Positions 19,076 to 28,448 of a stretch of DNA of 64,000 nucleotides are shown piece after piece (position 1 is the first letter of the stretch; the number at the start of each line of letters is the position of its first letter). The notes below the pieces were generated by a model. The model was not told where the DNA came from. It ran no database searches and saw only the letters and a list, made by a program, of their open reading frames with translations. The stretch is from Firmicutes bacterium AM55-24TS (GTDB lineage: Bacteria > Bacillota > Clostridia > UBA1381). The stretch covers positions 1 to 64,000 of the forward strand of contig QTVU01000003.1 in assembly GCA_003460745.1 (NCBI GenBank). Direction: 5' to 3'. The position numbers and the translations under genes were made by a program.

Positions 19076-19777
19076 TTGAGTAAAGCAACGCAATTTTTAA
19101 AAGGTGCAAGGCTCGGTATGCCTATTGCACTCGGATACATACCCGTTTCATTTTCATTCGGTATGCTTGCCGTACAAAACGGAATACCCGTTTGGGTGGC
19201 AATAGTAATTTCAATGACTAACCTTACTTCTGCCGGACAATTTGCCGGTATGAACATAATTTCCGCCGCCGGCGGTATGTGGGAAATGGCAATTACGACA
19301 TTTGTGATAAATCTTCGATATATGCTTATGTCGCTTTCCCTGTCACAAAAAATCGGTAAAATGTCGCTTGCAAGAAGGCTTATAACAGCATTTGGCATAA
19401 CAGACGAAGTATTCGCCGTTGCGTCAACAACACCGATTGCCATTACATTTCCGTTTATGCTCGGACTGATTGCAATACCGTACATCGGCTGGACACTCGG
19501 CACAGTGCTCGGTGCTTTTATAAACAATCTGCTGCCGACATCACTTGCGGACGCAATGGGAATAACATTATACGCAATGTTTATCGCAATAATTATCCCT
19601 GCGTCAAGGAGAGATAAAAACGTACTTTTTGTACTTATTGCCGCAGTTATATTGAGTTGCGTTCTGTATTTCGCACTTCCTTTTATATCATCAGGCTGGG
19701 CTGTTATCATAACGGCAGTGTTGGCGTCGGCATTCGGTGCGACGTTCTTCCCGCATAATGAGGAGGGCGAAAAATGA
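19076..19777 (+). CDS. azlC: AzlC family branched-chain amino acid export permease, large subunit
   Basis: A 233-residue integral membrane protein of the AzlC family (BrnF-like), which exports branched-chain amino acids together with a small AzlD partner. The family hallmarks GIPVWVAIVISMTNLTSAGQFAG and FVINLRYMLMSLSLSQK are present, and several hydrophobic helices follow. The start is TTG with GGAG 12 nt upstream. The stop overlaps the azlD start (ATGA). Confidence 0.92.
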   Translation: MSKATQFLKGARLGMPIALGYIPVSFSFGMLAVQNGIPVWVAIVISMTNLTSAGQFAGMNIISAAGGMWEMAITTFVINLRYMLMSLSLSQKIGKMSLARRLITAFGITDEVFAVASTTPIAITFPFMLGLIAIPYIGWTLGTVLGAFINNLLPTSLADAMGITLYAMFIAIIIPASRRDKNVLFVLIAAVILSCVLYFALPFISSGWAVIITAVLASAFGATFFPHNEEGEK

Positions 19778-20073
19778 AAATGATTGCTTTAATGGCAGTT
19801 ATGGCAATAGTGACGTACATAATTCGTGCGTTGCCTATAACGCTTTTCAGAAAAGAAATAAAATCAAAATGGCTTAAATCGTTTTTATATTACATACCGT
19901 ATGCCGTACTCGGTGCTATGACGTTTCCGGCTATATTTTTCTCGACAGGCTCGGTTTTCTCCGCCTCGCTCGGATTGGTCGGTGCTATGCTTATGGCATT
20001 TTTCGACAAGGGGCTTATGGCCGCCGCCGTTACGTCTGTCGTAATTGCATTTGTGAGCGGATTTTTTGTGTAA
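19774..20073 (+). CDS. azlD: AzlD family branched-chain amino acid transport protein, small subunit
   Basis: A 99-residue protein with three to four hydrophobic helices and the AzlD motif YIIRALPITLFRKEIKS near the N-terminus, then FLYYIPYAVLGAMTFP. It is the obligate small partner of AzlC in the two-component exporter. It overlaps azlC by 4 nt, so translation is coupled. Confidence 0.9.
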   Translation: MKMIALMAVMAIVTYIIRALPITLFRKEIKSKWLKSFLYYIPYAVLGAMTFPAIFFSTGSVFSASLGLVGAMLMAFFDKGLMAAAVTSVVIAFVSGFFV

Positions 20074-20121
20074 TATACCACCTAAATTTACATATTATAT
20101 TATCAGAAAGGAACGGATGTT

Positions 20122-22083
20122 ATGAGCTACGATATTGATTATCTGACACTGCTTTCACAGCAGTATCCGACAGTTAAAGCCGCGTCAACCGAAATCATTC
20201 GATTGCAGTCAAGGCAAAAACTGCCGAAACTTACAGAGCATTTTATGAGTGATATTCACGGTGAATACGAATCTTTTTTGCACATATTAAAAAATGCCTC
20301 CGGTGTAATCAAGGACAAGATTACGCAAATTTACGGTCGTACGTTGTCCGAACGTGACAGACAAGTTCTCGCCACTCTTATTTATTATCCGGAGCAAAAG
20401 CTTGAATATATCAAGGACGAAGTGGACGATATTAACGATTGGTACAAAATCACTTTATATCGCCTTATAGAAATATGTCGCGTTGTTGCGTCAAAATACA
20501 CACGTGCAAAAATCAGAGAATTTTTACCGGAGGCGTTCGGCAGTACGATAGACGAACTTATACACGCAAATACCGATTACGGCTCGGACAAGGAAACATA
20601 TTATAACGAATCTATTTCAACAATCGTTGAACTCGGACAAGCCGATGATTTTATTGTGGAAATTTCAACGCTTATCCAAACACTTGCAATCGGTCGTCTG
20701 CATATTATCGGCGATATTTTTGACCGTGGTCCGCGAGCCGATATAATTCTTGACACACTGACGAAGTACCACAGTGTCGATATTCAATGGGGCAACCATG
20801 ATGTTCAGTGGATGGGTGCCGCTGCGGGCAGTTTGGCTTGTATTGCAAATGTGCTTGCTATTTCCACCAAGTATTCAAACTTTGACTGTCTTGAGGACGG
20901 TTACGGAATTAATATGCGTCCGCTTACGGTATTTGCACTTGAAACTTATGCGGACGATCCGTGCGAATGCTTTATACCTCGAAATCCGAATATGGTTTAT
21001 ATTTCTCAGCATGACGAAAACTTTTGGGCGAAGGTACATAAAGCTATATCTGTAATTCAGTTTAAGTTAGAAGGACAAATTATAAAACGTCACCCTGAAT
21101 TTAATATGGACAACCACCTTATGCTTGACAAAATCAATTACGAAAACGGAACAATTATGCTTGAGGGTAAAGAATACAAATTAAAAGACACAAACTTTCC
21201 TACTATCAATCCCGAAAATCCGTTTGAACTTACAGGCGCCGAAAAAGAGCTTATGAATTTATTGCGTTCATCGTTTTTACGCAGTGAAAAACTTCAAAAT
21301 CACGTCAAATTCTTATACGAAAAAGGCAGTATATATCTGACATTCAACAACAATTTGTTGTATCACGGCTGTATACCGATGAACAGTGACGGTACTTTTA
21401 CGGAAGTTACACTTTTCGGTGAAACGGTAAGCGGCAAATCGCTCATGGACAAAGCCGAACAGCTTGCACGTGACGGTTATTTTGCCAAAAACGGTTCTAA
21501 AGAAAAAGAATACGGCAAAGATTTTCTGTGGTTTTTATGGTGCGGTTGCTACTCCCCTGTTTACGGCAAAAATAAAATGACTTCGTTTGAACGATATTTC
21601 ATTGATGATGAAAGTACATGGGTAGAAATTAAAGACGAATATTATCACCTTATCGAAAAACCGAGCGTATGCAACAAAATTTTATGTGAATTCGGAATTG
21701 ACCCGAATAATTTTTCTCATATTATAAACGGTCACGTTCCCGTAAAAATAAAAAAAGGCGAAAGCCCGATTAAATCAAACGGCAAACTTTTAGTTATAGA
21801 CGGCGGTCTTTCAAAGGCATATCAGAAAGTTACCGGACTTGCCGGTTACACATTGCTGTTCAATTCACACGGTTTGCTTTTAAGTGCGCATGACGCATTT
21901 GAATCTATCGAAAGTGCCATAAAAGAAGAAAAGGATATTCACTCAACACTTGACGTTGTTGAACTTGCTCCGAACCGTTTACTTGTTGAGGACACTGACG
22001 CAGGTAAATCGTTATCAAAAAAAATCACCGACTTAAAAGCGCTTGTTGACGCATATTTAAAAGGAAAAATAAAAACACATTAA
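20122..22083 (+). CDS. fbp: Fructose-1,6-bisphosphatase class III
   Basis: This gluconeogenic enzyme (EC 3.1.3.11) of the Firmicutes class III type has 653 residues, the normal length. The calcineurin-like metallophosphatase motifs are visible: MSDIHGEYESF (about 43), GDIFDRGPRAD (about 200) and GNHDVQWMGAAAG (about 225-237), with a late NGHVPVKIKKGESP. It is unrelated to the class I enzyme. RBS AGAAAGGA lies 8 nt before the ATG. It stands alone between azlD and an SGNH esterase. Confidence 0.96.
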   Translation: MSYDIDYLTLLSQQYPTVKAASTEIIRLQSRQKLPKLTEHFMSDIHGEYESFLHILKNASGVIKDKITQIYGRTLSERDRQVLATLIYYPEQKLEYIKDEVDDINDWYKITLYRLIEICRVVASKYTRAKIREFLPEAFGSTIDELIHANTDYGSDKETYYNESISTIVELGQADDFIVEISTLIQTLAIGRLHIIGDIFDRGPRADIILDTLTKYHSVDIQWGNHDVQWMGAAAGSLACIANVLAISTKYSNFDCLEDGYGINMRPLTVFALETYADDPCECFIPRNPNMVYISQHDENFWAKVHKAISVIQFKLEGQIIKRHPEFNMDNHLMLDKINYENGTIMLEGKEYKLKDTNFPTINPENPFELTGAEKELMNLLRSSFLRSEKLQNHVKFLYEKGSIYLTFNNNLLYHGCIPMNSDGTFTEVTLFGETVSGKSLMDKAEQLARDGYFAKNGSKEKEYGKDFLWFLWCGCYSPVYGKNKMTSFERYFIDDESTWVEIKDEYYHLIEKPSVCNKILCEFGIDPNNFSHIINGHVPVKIKKGESPIKSNGKLLVIDGGLSKAYQKVTGLAGYTLLFNSHGLLLSAHDAFESIESAIKEEKDIHSTLDVVELAPNRLLVEDTDAGKSLSKKITDLKALVDAYLKGKIKTH

Positions 22084-22104
22084 ATAAAGAGAGGAAATCC
22101 ACAA

Positions 22105-23202
22105 ATGAATTACGAAAAAGAACCACTGCATATTTCAACATCCGTACCCAACGGCACTTATGAAGTAACTGTCACAGTTACCGCACACGAAGATATGATT
22201 TTCACAATACTTTCGCAGTCACGCCGTTTTATGGCACAAGATATAAAGCTTGGCAAAGGAGAAAGCACAGACATTACTTTCAATGTAAGCGTATGTGACT
22301 ACCACAAAAACAACGAAGATTACACAAACGTAAACGGAGTTGAAATTGATATTATGTGCGACGGTGATTTTACCGCACTTTCCGCAGTATCGCCTGTCAA
22401 TATTCCGACAGTTTACATCGCCGGTGACTCAACCGTCACAGACCAGCCTGCCGAATATCCGTACAACGCCACCTCTACATACTGCGGCTGGGGTCAAATG
22501 TTTCCGCAATTTTTAAACACGGGCATTGCGGTTGAAAACCACGCTCAATCAGGTTCTACAACTGAAGATTTTAAAAATGTGAATTTCACCGCATTCAAAG
22601 ACAAAATCAAAAAGGGTGATTTCCTGATTATCGAGTTCGGTCACAACGACCAAAAAATAGATACTCTTGACGCGTTCGGCGGATACACGGAGAACTTAAA
22701 ATATTTTGTAAATTTTGTCCGCGAAAAAGGTGCAAATCCAATAATATGTTCACCAATTAACAGAATTATATTCCAAGAGGACGGAACGCTTCTTAACTTG
22801 CTCGGTGATTACAGAACAGCAGTTAAAAACGTATGTGACGAAATGAATGTACCATTTATTGACTTGTGGTCACGCACAACCGAATTTTTTGAGGCAACAG
22901 GAGCGGTAAAAGCTTGGGATTATTTCTGGGGCAACGGCACTGACCGCGATTACACCCACACAAACGACATCGGCGGCAACATCGTTGCACGATTTGTTGC
23001 AAACGAAATGATTAAAAACAACGTTCAGCCAATAGCAGACTTAATCAAAAAAGATATGATTAACGTTGAAATGCCAAAACACGATTCAAGTGTCAAACCG
23101 CAAAATTCAAAAGAAATCGAACACTTAAAAACAATCGGTCTTGTCAACGTTCCGAAAGCTTCCGAGCTTGCCGACCTTGACAAAGACATCACCAATATCT
23201 AA
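22105..23202 (+). CDS. SGNH/GDSL rhamnogalacturonan acetylesterase-like protein
   Basis: This 365-residue protein has an N-terminal beta domain (about 1-105) followed by a CE12-type SGNH hydrolase. Block I is IAGDSTVTDQP (nucleophile Ser), block II NHAQSGSTTEDF, block III EFGHNDQK and block V THTNDIGG, with the preceding Asp and His. No signal peptide is seen, so unlike typical RGAE enzymes it probably deacetylates imported rhamnogalacturonan fragments in the cytosol. It lies 21 nt after fbp. Copy B of the dispersed repeat follows directly. Confidence 0.88.
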   Translation: MNYEKEPLHISTSVPNGTYEVTVTVTAHEDMIFTILSQSRRFMAQDIKLGKGESTDITFNVSVCDYHKNNEDYTNVNGVEIDIMCDGDFTALSAVSPVNIPTVYIAGDSTVTDQPAEYPYNATSTYCGWGQMFPQFLNTGIAVENHAQSGSTTEDFKNVNFTAFKDKIKKGDFLIIEFGHNDQKIDTLDAFGGYTENLKYFVNFVREKGANPIICSPINRIIFQEDGTLLNLLGDYRTAVKNVCDEMNVPFIDLWSRTTEFFEATGAVKAWDYFWGNGTDRDYTHTNDIGGNIVARFVANEMIKNNVQPIADLIKKDMINVEMPKHDSSVKPQNSKEIEHLKTIGLVNVPKASELADLDKDITNI

Positions 23203-23206
23203 TACA

Positions 23207-23418
23207 GAGGCTGTCGACATAATGTCGCCAGTCCAAGAATCACATCTTGCGATGTAATTTTTGAGTATTTTTTGTGAAAAAATCAAAAGTTCCTCCACAG
23301 TCGAAACTTTTGATTTTAAGCCATTTCTGCCGCACATGTCGTCAGAAATGATTTCCAATGAGTTAGCACCTCATACTCCAAAAAACAAAGCAGACAAAAA
23401 CATAACGGTTTTGTCTAC
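23207..23418 (+). repeat. Dispersed multi-hairpin repeat, copy B
   Basis: About 212 bp strongly similar to copies at 41651-41864 and 48894-49096 (the last inverted). It holds a chain of inverted repeats: a GTCGACAT-type head stem, ACATC-TTGC-GATGT with A/T-runs, AAAGTT..AACTTT, CATTTCTG..CAGAAATG, a GAG..CTC stem and an ACAAAA..TTTTGT stem. It begins 5 nt after the esterase stop in the convergent gap before pheT. No coding potential is evident. Confidence 0.85.
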
Positions 23419-23427
23419 AAAATAACA

Positions 23428-23466
23428 AAAAACTGCATTTTGAATAAAATCAAAATGCAGTTTTTT
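23428..23466. terminator. Bidirectional terminator between SGNH esterase and pheT
   Basis: AACTGCATTTTG (23431-23442) pairs perfectly with CAAAATGCAGTT (23451-23462), with A-run and T-run flanks that suit both directions. Confidence 0.85.
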
Positions 23467-23471
23467 ATATC

Positions 23472-25862
23472 TTATCTTAATTGAGCACCGATTTGATTTT
23501 CAAGATTTTTAACAACCTTATCAAATACTTTCTGTACTTCATCACCTGTCAAACTTCTGTCTGTGCTTCTGTATATAGCACTGTATGCAACGCTCTTTTT
23601 GCCCTCAGGTATCTGTTTACCCTCGTAAACGTCAAACAACTGCAAGCTTTCAAGCATTTTACCCGATGCCTTTTTGATTACATTTTCAATATCCGCAACA
23701 GGAACTGTCTTATCAACAAGCATTGCTATATCACGAGTTACGGCAGGATACTTAGGAAGTTCCTTAAACTTAATATCAGTCTTAATATTAAGGAATACAT
23801 TCTCAAAATCCAATTCGACAATATATACAGGAGTTTCAATTCCGTATTTTCTGCTTACTGCAGGGTGAATTTCACCGATTATGCCGATTACCTTATTGCC
23901 GGCACTTATCTTTGCACATCTTCCCGGGTGGAATGTCGGGTTATCTGTTACGGCCTCATACTTAACATTCTTTACGTTAAGTTGTGCAAACATTGTTTCG
24001 CATATACCCTTAATGTCATAGAAATCTACGTTATCGCCGTACATACCCATTGTGATTTTAACAGGTTCGTTCGGAAGTTCACCGTCCGTTGTCGGAATAA
24101 ATATCTTTCCTATTTCAAACAACTTGGCAGACGGATTTCTGTAATTATAGTTTCTTGACAATATATCCATCATACTTGCGATAGTAGTTGTACGCATTAC
24201 CGATGTGTCCTCGCCAAGCGGATTTGTAATTTTTACAACGTTTCTCATTTCACTGTCTTTCGGAATATTCAGTTTATCGAATATTGACGGACTTGTGAAT
24301 GTGTATGTGTAAATTTCGTACATACCTTGTGCTGTAAGAAGTTCGTTTACTCTGTCCTGTACCTGCTGACGTTCTGTTTTCATTCCGCAAGTAGCCTCGC
24401 CCGAAAGAAGTGTTACAGGTATTTTATCGTAACCGTAGAAACGCGCAACTTCTTCCGCAATATCTGCCTCACCTTCAAGGTCAGGTCTGAATGACGGAGG
24501 AGTTACAGTCATCTTGTCAAGGTCAACCTTAATTTCAAGTGCGTCAAAATACTTAACCATATCCTCTGTCGGAATTTCTGTTCCAAGGAACGCATTAATT
24601 TTATCAGGTCTGAAAGCAAGCGGCTGCATATCTGTTACGTTACCCATAACGTCAATCATTCCGCCGACATTTTCACCGCAGCCAAGTTCTTCTACAAGCT
24701 GACACGCTCTTTCAACGGCAGGAACTGTATTGTTATAGTCAAGTCCCTTTTCGTATCTTGATGATGATTCTGTTCTAAGACCGACTCTTTGTGCTGTAAG
24801 TCTTACAGACGCACCGTCAAATGTAGCCGATTCAAAAATAACAGTTGTTGTATCATCCTTAACTTCACTGTTAAATCCGCCCATAACACCTGCAATAGCA
24901 ACAGCTCTGCCGCCGTCTGCGATTACAAGGTCGTTTGAAGTAAGCGTTCTGTCCTGTTCATCAAGAGTCTTTATAACTTCACCGTCATTTGCACGTCTTA
25001 CGATAATTTTGTTATCCTGTAAATCTCTCAAATCAAATGCGTGCATAGGCTGACCATATTCAAGAAGTACATAGTTTGTTATATCGACAATATTGTTGAT
25101 AGGTCTTACACCGCACGCACGAAGTCTTTCCTGCATCCAACTCGGTGACGGACCGATTTTAACGTTCTTAACCATTCTTGCACAGTATCTCTTACACTTA
25201 TCCTTGTCCTGTACATCAACGCTGATTATATCGGCGATATTTTCACTGTTTTCGTTAAACTTAACTTCAGGAATAGTGAACTTTTTATTAAATGATGCCG
25301 CTGTTTCACGCGCAAGACCGATTATGCTGAAACAATCAGGTCTGTTTGAAGTGATTTCAAATTCAACGACAGTTTCATTCATACCGAATATATCCTTAAT
25401 ATCCGTACCGATTTTTGTATCGTCCGGAAGAATAAGAATACCGTATTCAGGCTCATAGCCAAGCATATCCTCAGTTATACCAAGTTCATCGTGTGAGCAA
25501 AGCATACCGTAAGATTCAACGCCTCTAAGCTTGCCTTTTTTAATCTTTCCGTCAGGAAGTACCGCACCGACAAGTGCAACGGGAACGATTATACCGGCTT
25601 TTACATTCGGCGCACCGCAGACAATCTGCAAAATCTCGCCTGTTCCCGCGTCAACCGTACACACATGAAGATGGTCACTGTCAGGGTGATCTTCACAGGT
25701 AAGCACCTTACCCGCAACTACATTCTGAACAGATTCGCCCATATTCTCCCAACCCTCAACTTTAGAGCCTGTCATTGTAAGTCTGTCTGAATATTCTTTC
25801 GGCGTAACGTCTATATCCATATAGTCATTAAGCAACTCATAGGTAAATTCATTATATTTCAT
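23472..25862 (-). CDS. pheT: Phenylalanine-tRNA ligase beta subunit
   Basis: The beta subunit of the alpha2-beta2 synthetase, about 796 residues. An N-terminal tRNA-binding EMAP/OB domain (about 40-150) is followed by the B3/B4 editing domain, the B5 domain, a catalytic-like core and a C-terminal anticodon-recognition fold ending near GDEVQKVFDKVVKNLE. The start is taken as ATG 25862, one base after GAAAGG; an in-frame TTG at 25871 is the alternative. It follows pheS by 24 nt and shares its T-box control. Confidence 0.95.
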   Translation of the reverse strand: MKYNEFTYELLNDYMDIDVTPKEYSDRLTMTGSKVEGWENMGESVQNVVAGKVLTCEDHPDSDHLHVCTVDAGTGEILQIVCGAPNVKAGIIVPVALVGAVLPDGKIKKGKLRGVESYGMLCSHDELGITEDMLGYEPEYGILILPDDTKIGTDIKDIFGMNETVVEFEITSNRPDCFSIIGLARETAASFNKKFTIPEVKFNENSENIADIISVDVQDKDKCKRYCARMVKNVKIGPSPSWMQERLRACGVRPINNIVDITNYVLLEYGQPMHAFDLRDLQDNKIIVRRANDGEVIKTLDEQDRTLTSNDLVIADGGRAVAIAGVMGGFNSEVKDDTTTVIFESATFDGASVRLTAQRVGLRTESSSRYEKGLDYNNTVPAVERACQLVEELGCGENVGGMIDVMGNVTDMQPLAFRPDKINAFLGTEIPTEDMVKYFDALEIKVDLDKMTVTPPSFRPDLEGEADIAEEVARFYGYDKIPVTLLSGEATCGMKTERQQVQDRVNELLTAQGMYEIYTYTFTSPSIFDKLNIPKDSEMRNVVKITNPLGEDTSVMRTTTIASMMDILSRNYNYRNPSAKLFEIGKIFIPTTDGELPNEPVKITMGMYGDNVDFYDIKGICETMFAQLNVKNVKYEAVTDNPTFHPGRCAKISAGNKVIGIIGEIHPAVSRKYGIETPVYIVELDFENVFLNIKTDIKFKELPKYPAVTRDIAMLVDKTVPVADIENVIKKASGKMLESLQLFDVYEGKQIPEGKKSVAYSAIYRSTDRSLTGDEVQKVFDKVVKNLENQIGAQLR

Positions 25863-25886
25863 TCCTTTCAATTTCCGAATAATATA

Positions 25887-26906
25887 TTAAAACTGGTCTA
25901 AGAATCTCAAATCATTTTCAAAGAAAAGTCTAAGGTCGTTAATATCATACTTACCCATTGCAATTCTTTCAAGACCGATACCGAAAGCAAAGCCCGAATA
26001 TACTTCAGGGTCAATACCGCAGTTTGCAAGTACCTTAGGGTGTACCATACCGCAACCCAAAACTTCAATCCAGCCCTCGCCTTTACATACACTGCAGCCT
26101 TTACCGCCACAAGCGAAACACGAAACGTCAACTTCGGCTGACGGCTCTGTAAACGGGAAATGGTGAGGTCTGAAACGTACCTTTGTATTTTCGCCGTAAA
26201 GACGGTGGATAAACATTTCAAGAGTACCCTTTAAATCTGCCATTGTAACACCTTTGTCAACTACAAGGCCTTCGATTTGGTGGAATACAGGTGAATGAGT
26301 TGCGTCAACCGCGTCACTTCTGTAAACTCTGCCCGGTGCTATAATTCTGATAGGCGGTTTCTTCTTTTCCATAACACGAACTTGGATAGGTGAAGTTTGT
26401 GTTCTCAAAACCGTATTTTCATTTATATAGAATGTGTCTTGCGTGTCACGGGCAGGATGATTCGGAGGAATGTTAAGCGCCTCAAAGTTGTAGTAGTCAA
26501 GCTCAACTTCCGGACCTTCCGCGATTTCAAAACCCATTCCGATAAATGTGTCTTTAATGTTGTTCATTACTTTTGTAAGCGGATGAAGTTTACCTGTTTT
26601 TTGTGCCTTACCCGGCATTGTAACGTCGATTACTTCGCTCTTCAGCTTGATTTCTTCAAGCTTTTCTGAAATTTCCGCTTTCTTCGTATCTATGTGGTTT
26701 TCGATTACACCGCGAATTTCGTTTGCAAGCGCACCGATTTGCGGTCTTTCTTCTTTGCTTAACTGTCCCATACCTTTTAGTACGGCAGTAAGTTCACCCT
26801 TTTTACCGAGAAACTTTATTCTTGCTTCTTCAAGAGCATCAATGTCAGTTGCTTTTTGAAGTACATCAAGGGCATTTTTTTTGATTTCTTCTAACTTTTC
26901 TCTCAT
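25887..26906 (-). CDS. pheS: Phenylalanine-tRNA ligase alpha subunit
   Basis: The catalytic alpha subunit (339 residues) begins with a coiled-coil arm ([16 protein letters not shown]...) that contacts tRNA-Phe. The class II core follows, with motif 2 in the [11 protein letters not shown] region (the line [11 protein letters not shown] and APGRVYRSD precede it) and motif 3 [13 protein letters not shown]. The insert [17 protein letters not shown] has a CxxC pair pattern typical of bacterial PheS. The start at 26906 is chosen for the GAAAGGA site 8 nt upstream and family length. Confidence 0.96.
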   Translation of the reverse strand: MREKLEEIKKNALDVLQKATDIDALEEARIKFLGKKGELTAVLKGMGQLSKEERPQIGALANEIRGVIENHIDTKKAEISEKLEEIKLKSEVIDVTMPGKAQKTGKLHPLTKVMNNIKDTFIGMGFEIAEGPEVELDYYNFEALNIPPNHPARDTQDTFYINENTVLRTQTSPIQVRVMEKKKPPIRIIAPGRVYRSDAVDATHSPVFHQIEGLVVDKGVTMADLKGTLEMFIHRLYGENTKVRFRPHHFPFTEPSAEVDVSCFACGGKGCSVCKGEGWIEVLGCGMVHPKVLANCGIDPEVYSGFAFGIGLERIAMGKYDINDLRLFFENDLRFLDQF

Positions 26907-26931
26907 TTCAAAATTCCTTTCGATATAAATT

Positions 26932-26964
26932 AAAAAACACTCCGTCCCATAAGGGACGAAGTGT
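26932..26964 (-). terminator. T-box regulated terminator
   Basis: ACACTCCGTCCC (26937-26948) pairs with GGGACGAAGTGT (26953-26964). On the minus strand the stem is followed by TTTTTTA, just before the pheS RBS. Confidence 0.85.
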
Positions 26965-27200
26965 GTAAATTCAAACTCCGCGGTACCACCCGACTTCCGA
27001 TAAAATATCGGCACTCAATTATGTATAACGGCACTACCCGTCACAGACTAATTGCAAAATGCTTTCACCTATGCAGCTCCGGAATGAAATTTCAAATAAA
27101 CCCTTACCGTATCGGCTCACAGCTCAATAACCGATACTCTCTTTAGGCGGTGTATACCTTACTTTGTTCCATCATTGCTTTTAATATTCAATAATAACGT
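26932..27200 (-). promoter_or_regulatory. T-box riboswitch leader of pheST
   Basis: The minus-strand leader contains the T-box core GGGTGGTACCGCGG (26978-26991), which pairs with uncharged tRNA-Phe to form the antiterminator. It is followed by a strong terminator hairpin (26937-26964) and T-run. The promoter-proximal part (about 27060-27195) is rich in stems, including CGGTTA/TAACCG-type pairing around 27110-27140, as expected for stem I. The specifier codon was not assigned with certainty. The logic is that low charged tRNA-Phe raises pheST expression. Confidence 0.93.
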
Positions 27201-27202
27201 AT

Positions 27203-27230
27203 TATATCACCTTTTTTTTATTTTGTCAAT
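27203..27230 (-). promoter_or_regulatory. Promoter of the pheST T-box transcript
   Basis: On the minus strand TTGACA (27225-27230) and TATAAT (27203-27208), both perfect, with a 16-bp spacer. Confidence 0.8.
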
Positions 27231-27242
27231 TATTTTCTTAAA

Positions 27243-28448
27243 TCAGAATGTAACATTTTCTTTTGAATTACATTCCGGACAAGTAGCTGATAATTTCGGT
27301 ATAGTAGTCTGACCTTTTTGCATATTGAATTTCACCTCGAATGTTCTTCCGCATTGCGAGCAAGTATGCTTAAACCTAATTTCTTTCGTTTCCGTTTGCG
27401 GTTCTTCTTTTGGCGCACCGCAATTTGAACAATATTTTGTACCGTTATCATTTCGTGCATCACATTTTCTGCAAAACCAGCTGTTGCTTTTGCTAACCTG
27501 TACTTGTTCCTTTTGTGCACCGCAGGTGGTACAAAATTTTGAGTCTTCCCTATTTTGTGCATTACACTTTGTACAAATCCAATCGCCAACATTATTTTCT
27601 TCTTTTTGTGCACCGCATGTAGTACAAAATCTTGAATCTTCCCTATTTTGTGCATTACACTTTGTACAAATCCAATCACCAAAGTTTGTATTATGTGCAG
27701 TTTTATTTATAATATTTCTTTCTATACCGCAACTTGCACAACTTTTTTCAGCTTTTTCATTAAAAGAATCACAGAACTGACACTTCCAAGCGCCACAATA
27801 TGGGCAAACATCAGCCTCAATTTCCACCATTTCACCGCAATGGTTACATTGTTTGTATCGTGGTGCGTCTTTAACTATACTTTCCTCAAGTTTCGGCAAA
27901 AACCAAAGAACATATACTCCGCATATTATACAAACGGCAAAAGGTGCTACACGAAACCCTATAAGACCTGATACTAAACCGCTTGTTTTGCTTTCTATAC
28001 ACACATTGGCTATTATGCTAACCCCAACAGTCAAAGCAGCCATTGCCGCACCCAAAATTATTCCGTTTTTACCTCTTGAATACAAAGAATATTTTTTGCG
28101 AATCAAATTCACTGCTACATCTGCGGTAATCACTATTGAAAAAATATGAAGTATCCAAAAGAAAATAGCAAATATATAGGAGGCAAAAATATAATCTCCG
28201 CTGTTATGTAAAACAATAAGTTTTCTTACAAGCGAAATTGCTCCAAATAAAGTGTATTTTCCACTTCCTAAGTTTATATTTGTTTCTGAAAAACCGCTGA
28301 CAAGATTGGTAAGCTGACTGATTGCGTCTATGTCTATATATGCCGAAAGCATAAAGATAATATCAAGTATTAAGACAGCTATCGCGCCTATTCTTATCAT
28401 TTCATTTTTGTCCATTGCAATGTTTAAACCGTTTTTATTCTCCGTCAT
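27243..28448 (-). CDS. Membrane protein with C-terminal array of zinc ribbons, including RanBP2-like fingers
   Basis: This 401-residue protein has about four hydrophobic helices in residues 15-195, then a cysteine-rich half with seven CxxC pairs or more. Three segments (GDWICTKCNAQN..., repeated, and NSWFCRKCDARN...) fit the W-x-C-x2-C-x3-N-x6-C-x2-C pattern of RanBP2-type zinc fingers. They are preceded by a CNHCGE/CPYCGAWKCQFCDS ribbon and followed by a CSQCGRTFEV...CPEC ribbon. Function is unknown. It is the last gene of a five-gene operon and overlaps the upstream gene by 4 nt. RBS AAAGGAGAGG precedes the ATG. Confidence 0.8.
   Translation of the reverse strand: MTENKNGLNIAMDKNEMIRIGAIAVLILDIIFMLSAYIDIDAISQLTNLVSGFSETNINLGSGKYTLFGAISLVRKLIVLHNSGDYIFASYIFAIFFWILHIFSIVITADVAVNLIRKKYSLYSRGKNGIILGAAMAALTVGVSIIANVCIESKTSGLVSGLIGFRVAPFAVCIICGVYVLWFLPKLEESIVKDAPRYKQCNHCGEMVEIEADVCPYCGAWKCQFCDSFNEKAEKSCASCGIERNIINKTAHNTNFGDWICTKCNAQNREDSRFCTTCGAQKEENNVGDWICTKCNAQNREDSKFCTTCGAQKEQVQVSKSNSWFCRKCDARNDNGTKYCSNCGAPKEEPQTETKEIRFKHTCSQCGRTFEVKFNMQKGQTTIPKLSATCPECNSKENVTF
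27530..27700 (-). repeat. Tandem duplication encoding two near-identical zinc fingers
   Basis: Two adjacent segments of about 84-93 bp are nearly identical in DNA and encode the GDWICTKCNAQNREDS finger twice. The low divergence points to a recent internal duplication. Confidence 0.75.

Noticed and set aside
19033..19710. A 225-codon frame antisense to azlC
   Set aside because: Mirror frame of a hydrophobic membrane protein gene that has a promoter, coupling to azlD and clear family motifs on the plus strand.
23125..23358. A 77-codon minus-strand frame across the end of the SGNH esterase and repeat copy B
   Set aside because: It runs through the hairpin repeat and an established gene; no equivalent frame is kept in copies C and D.
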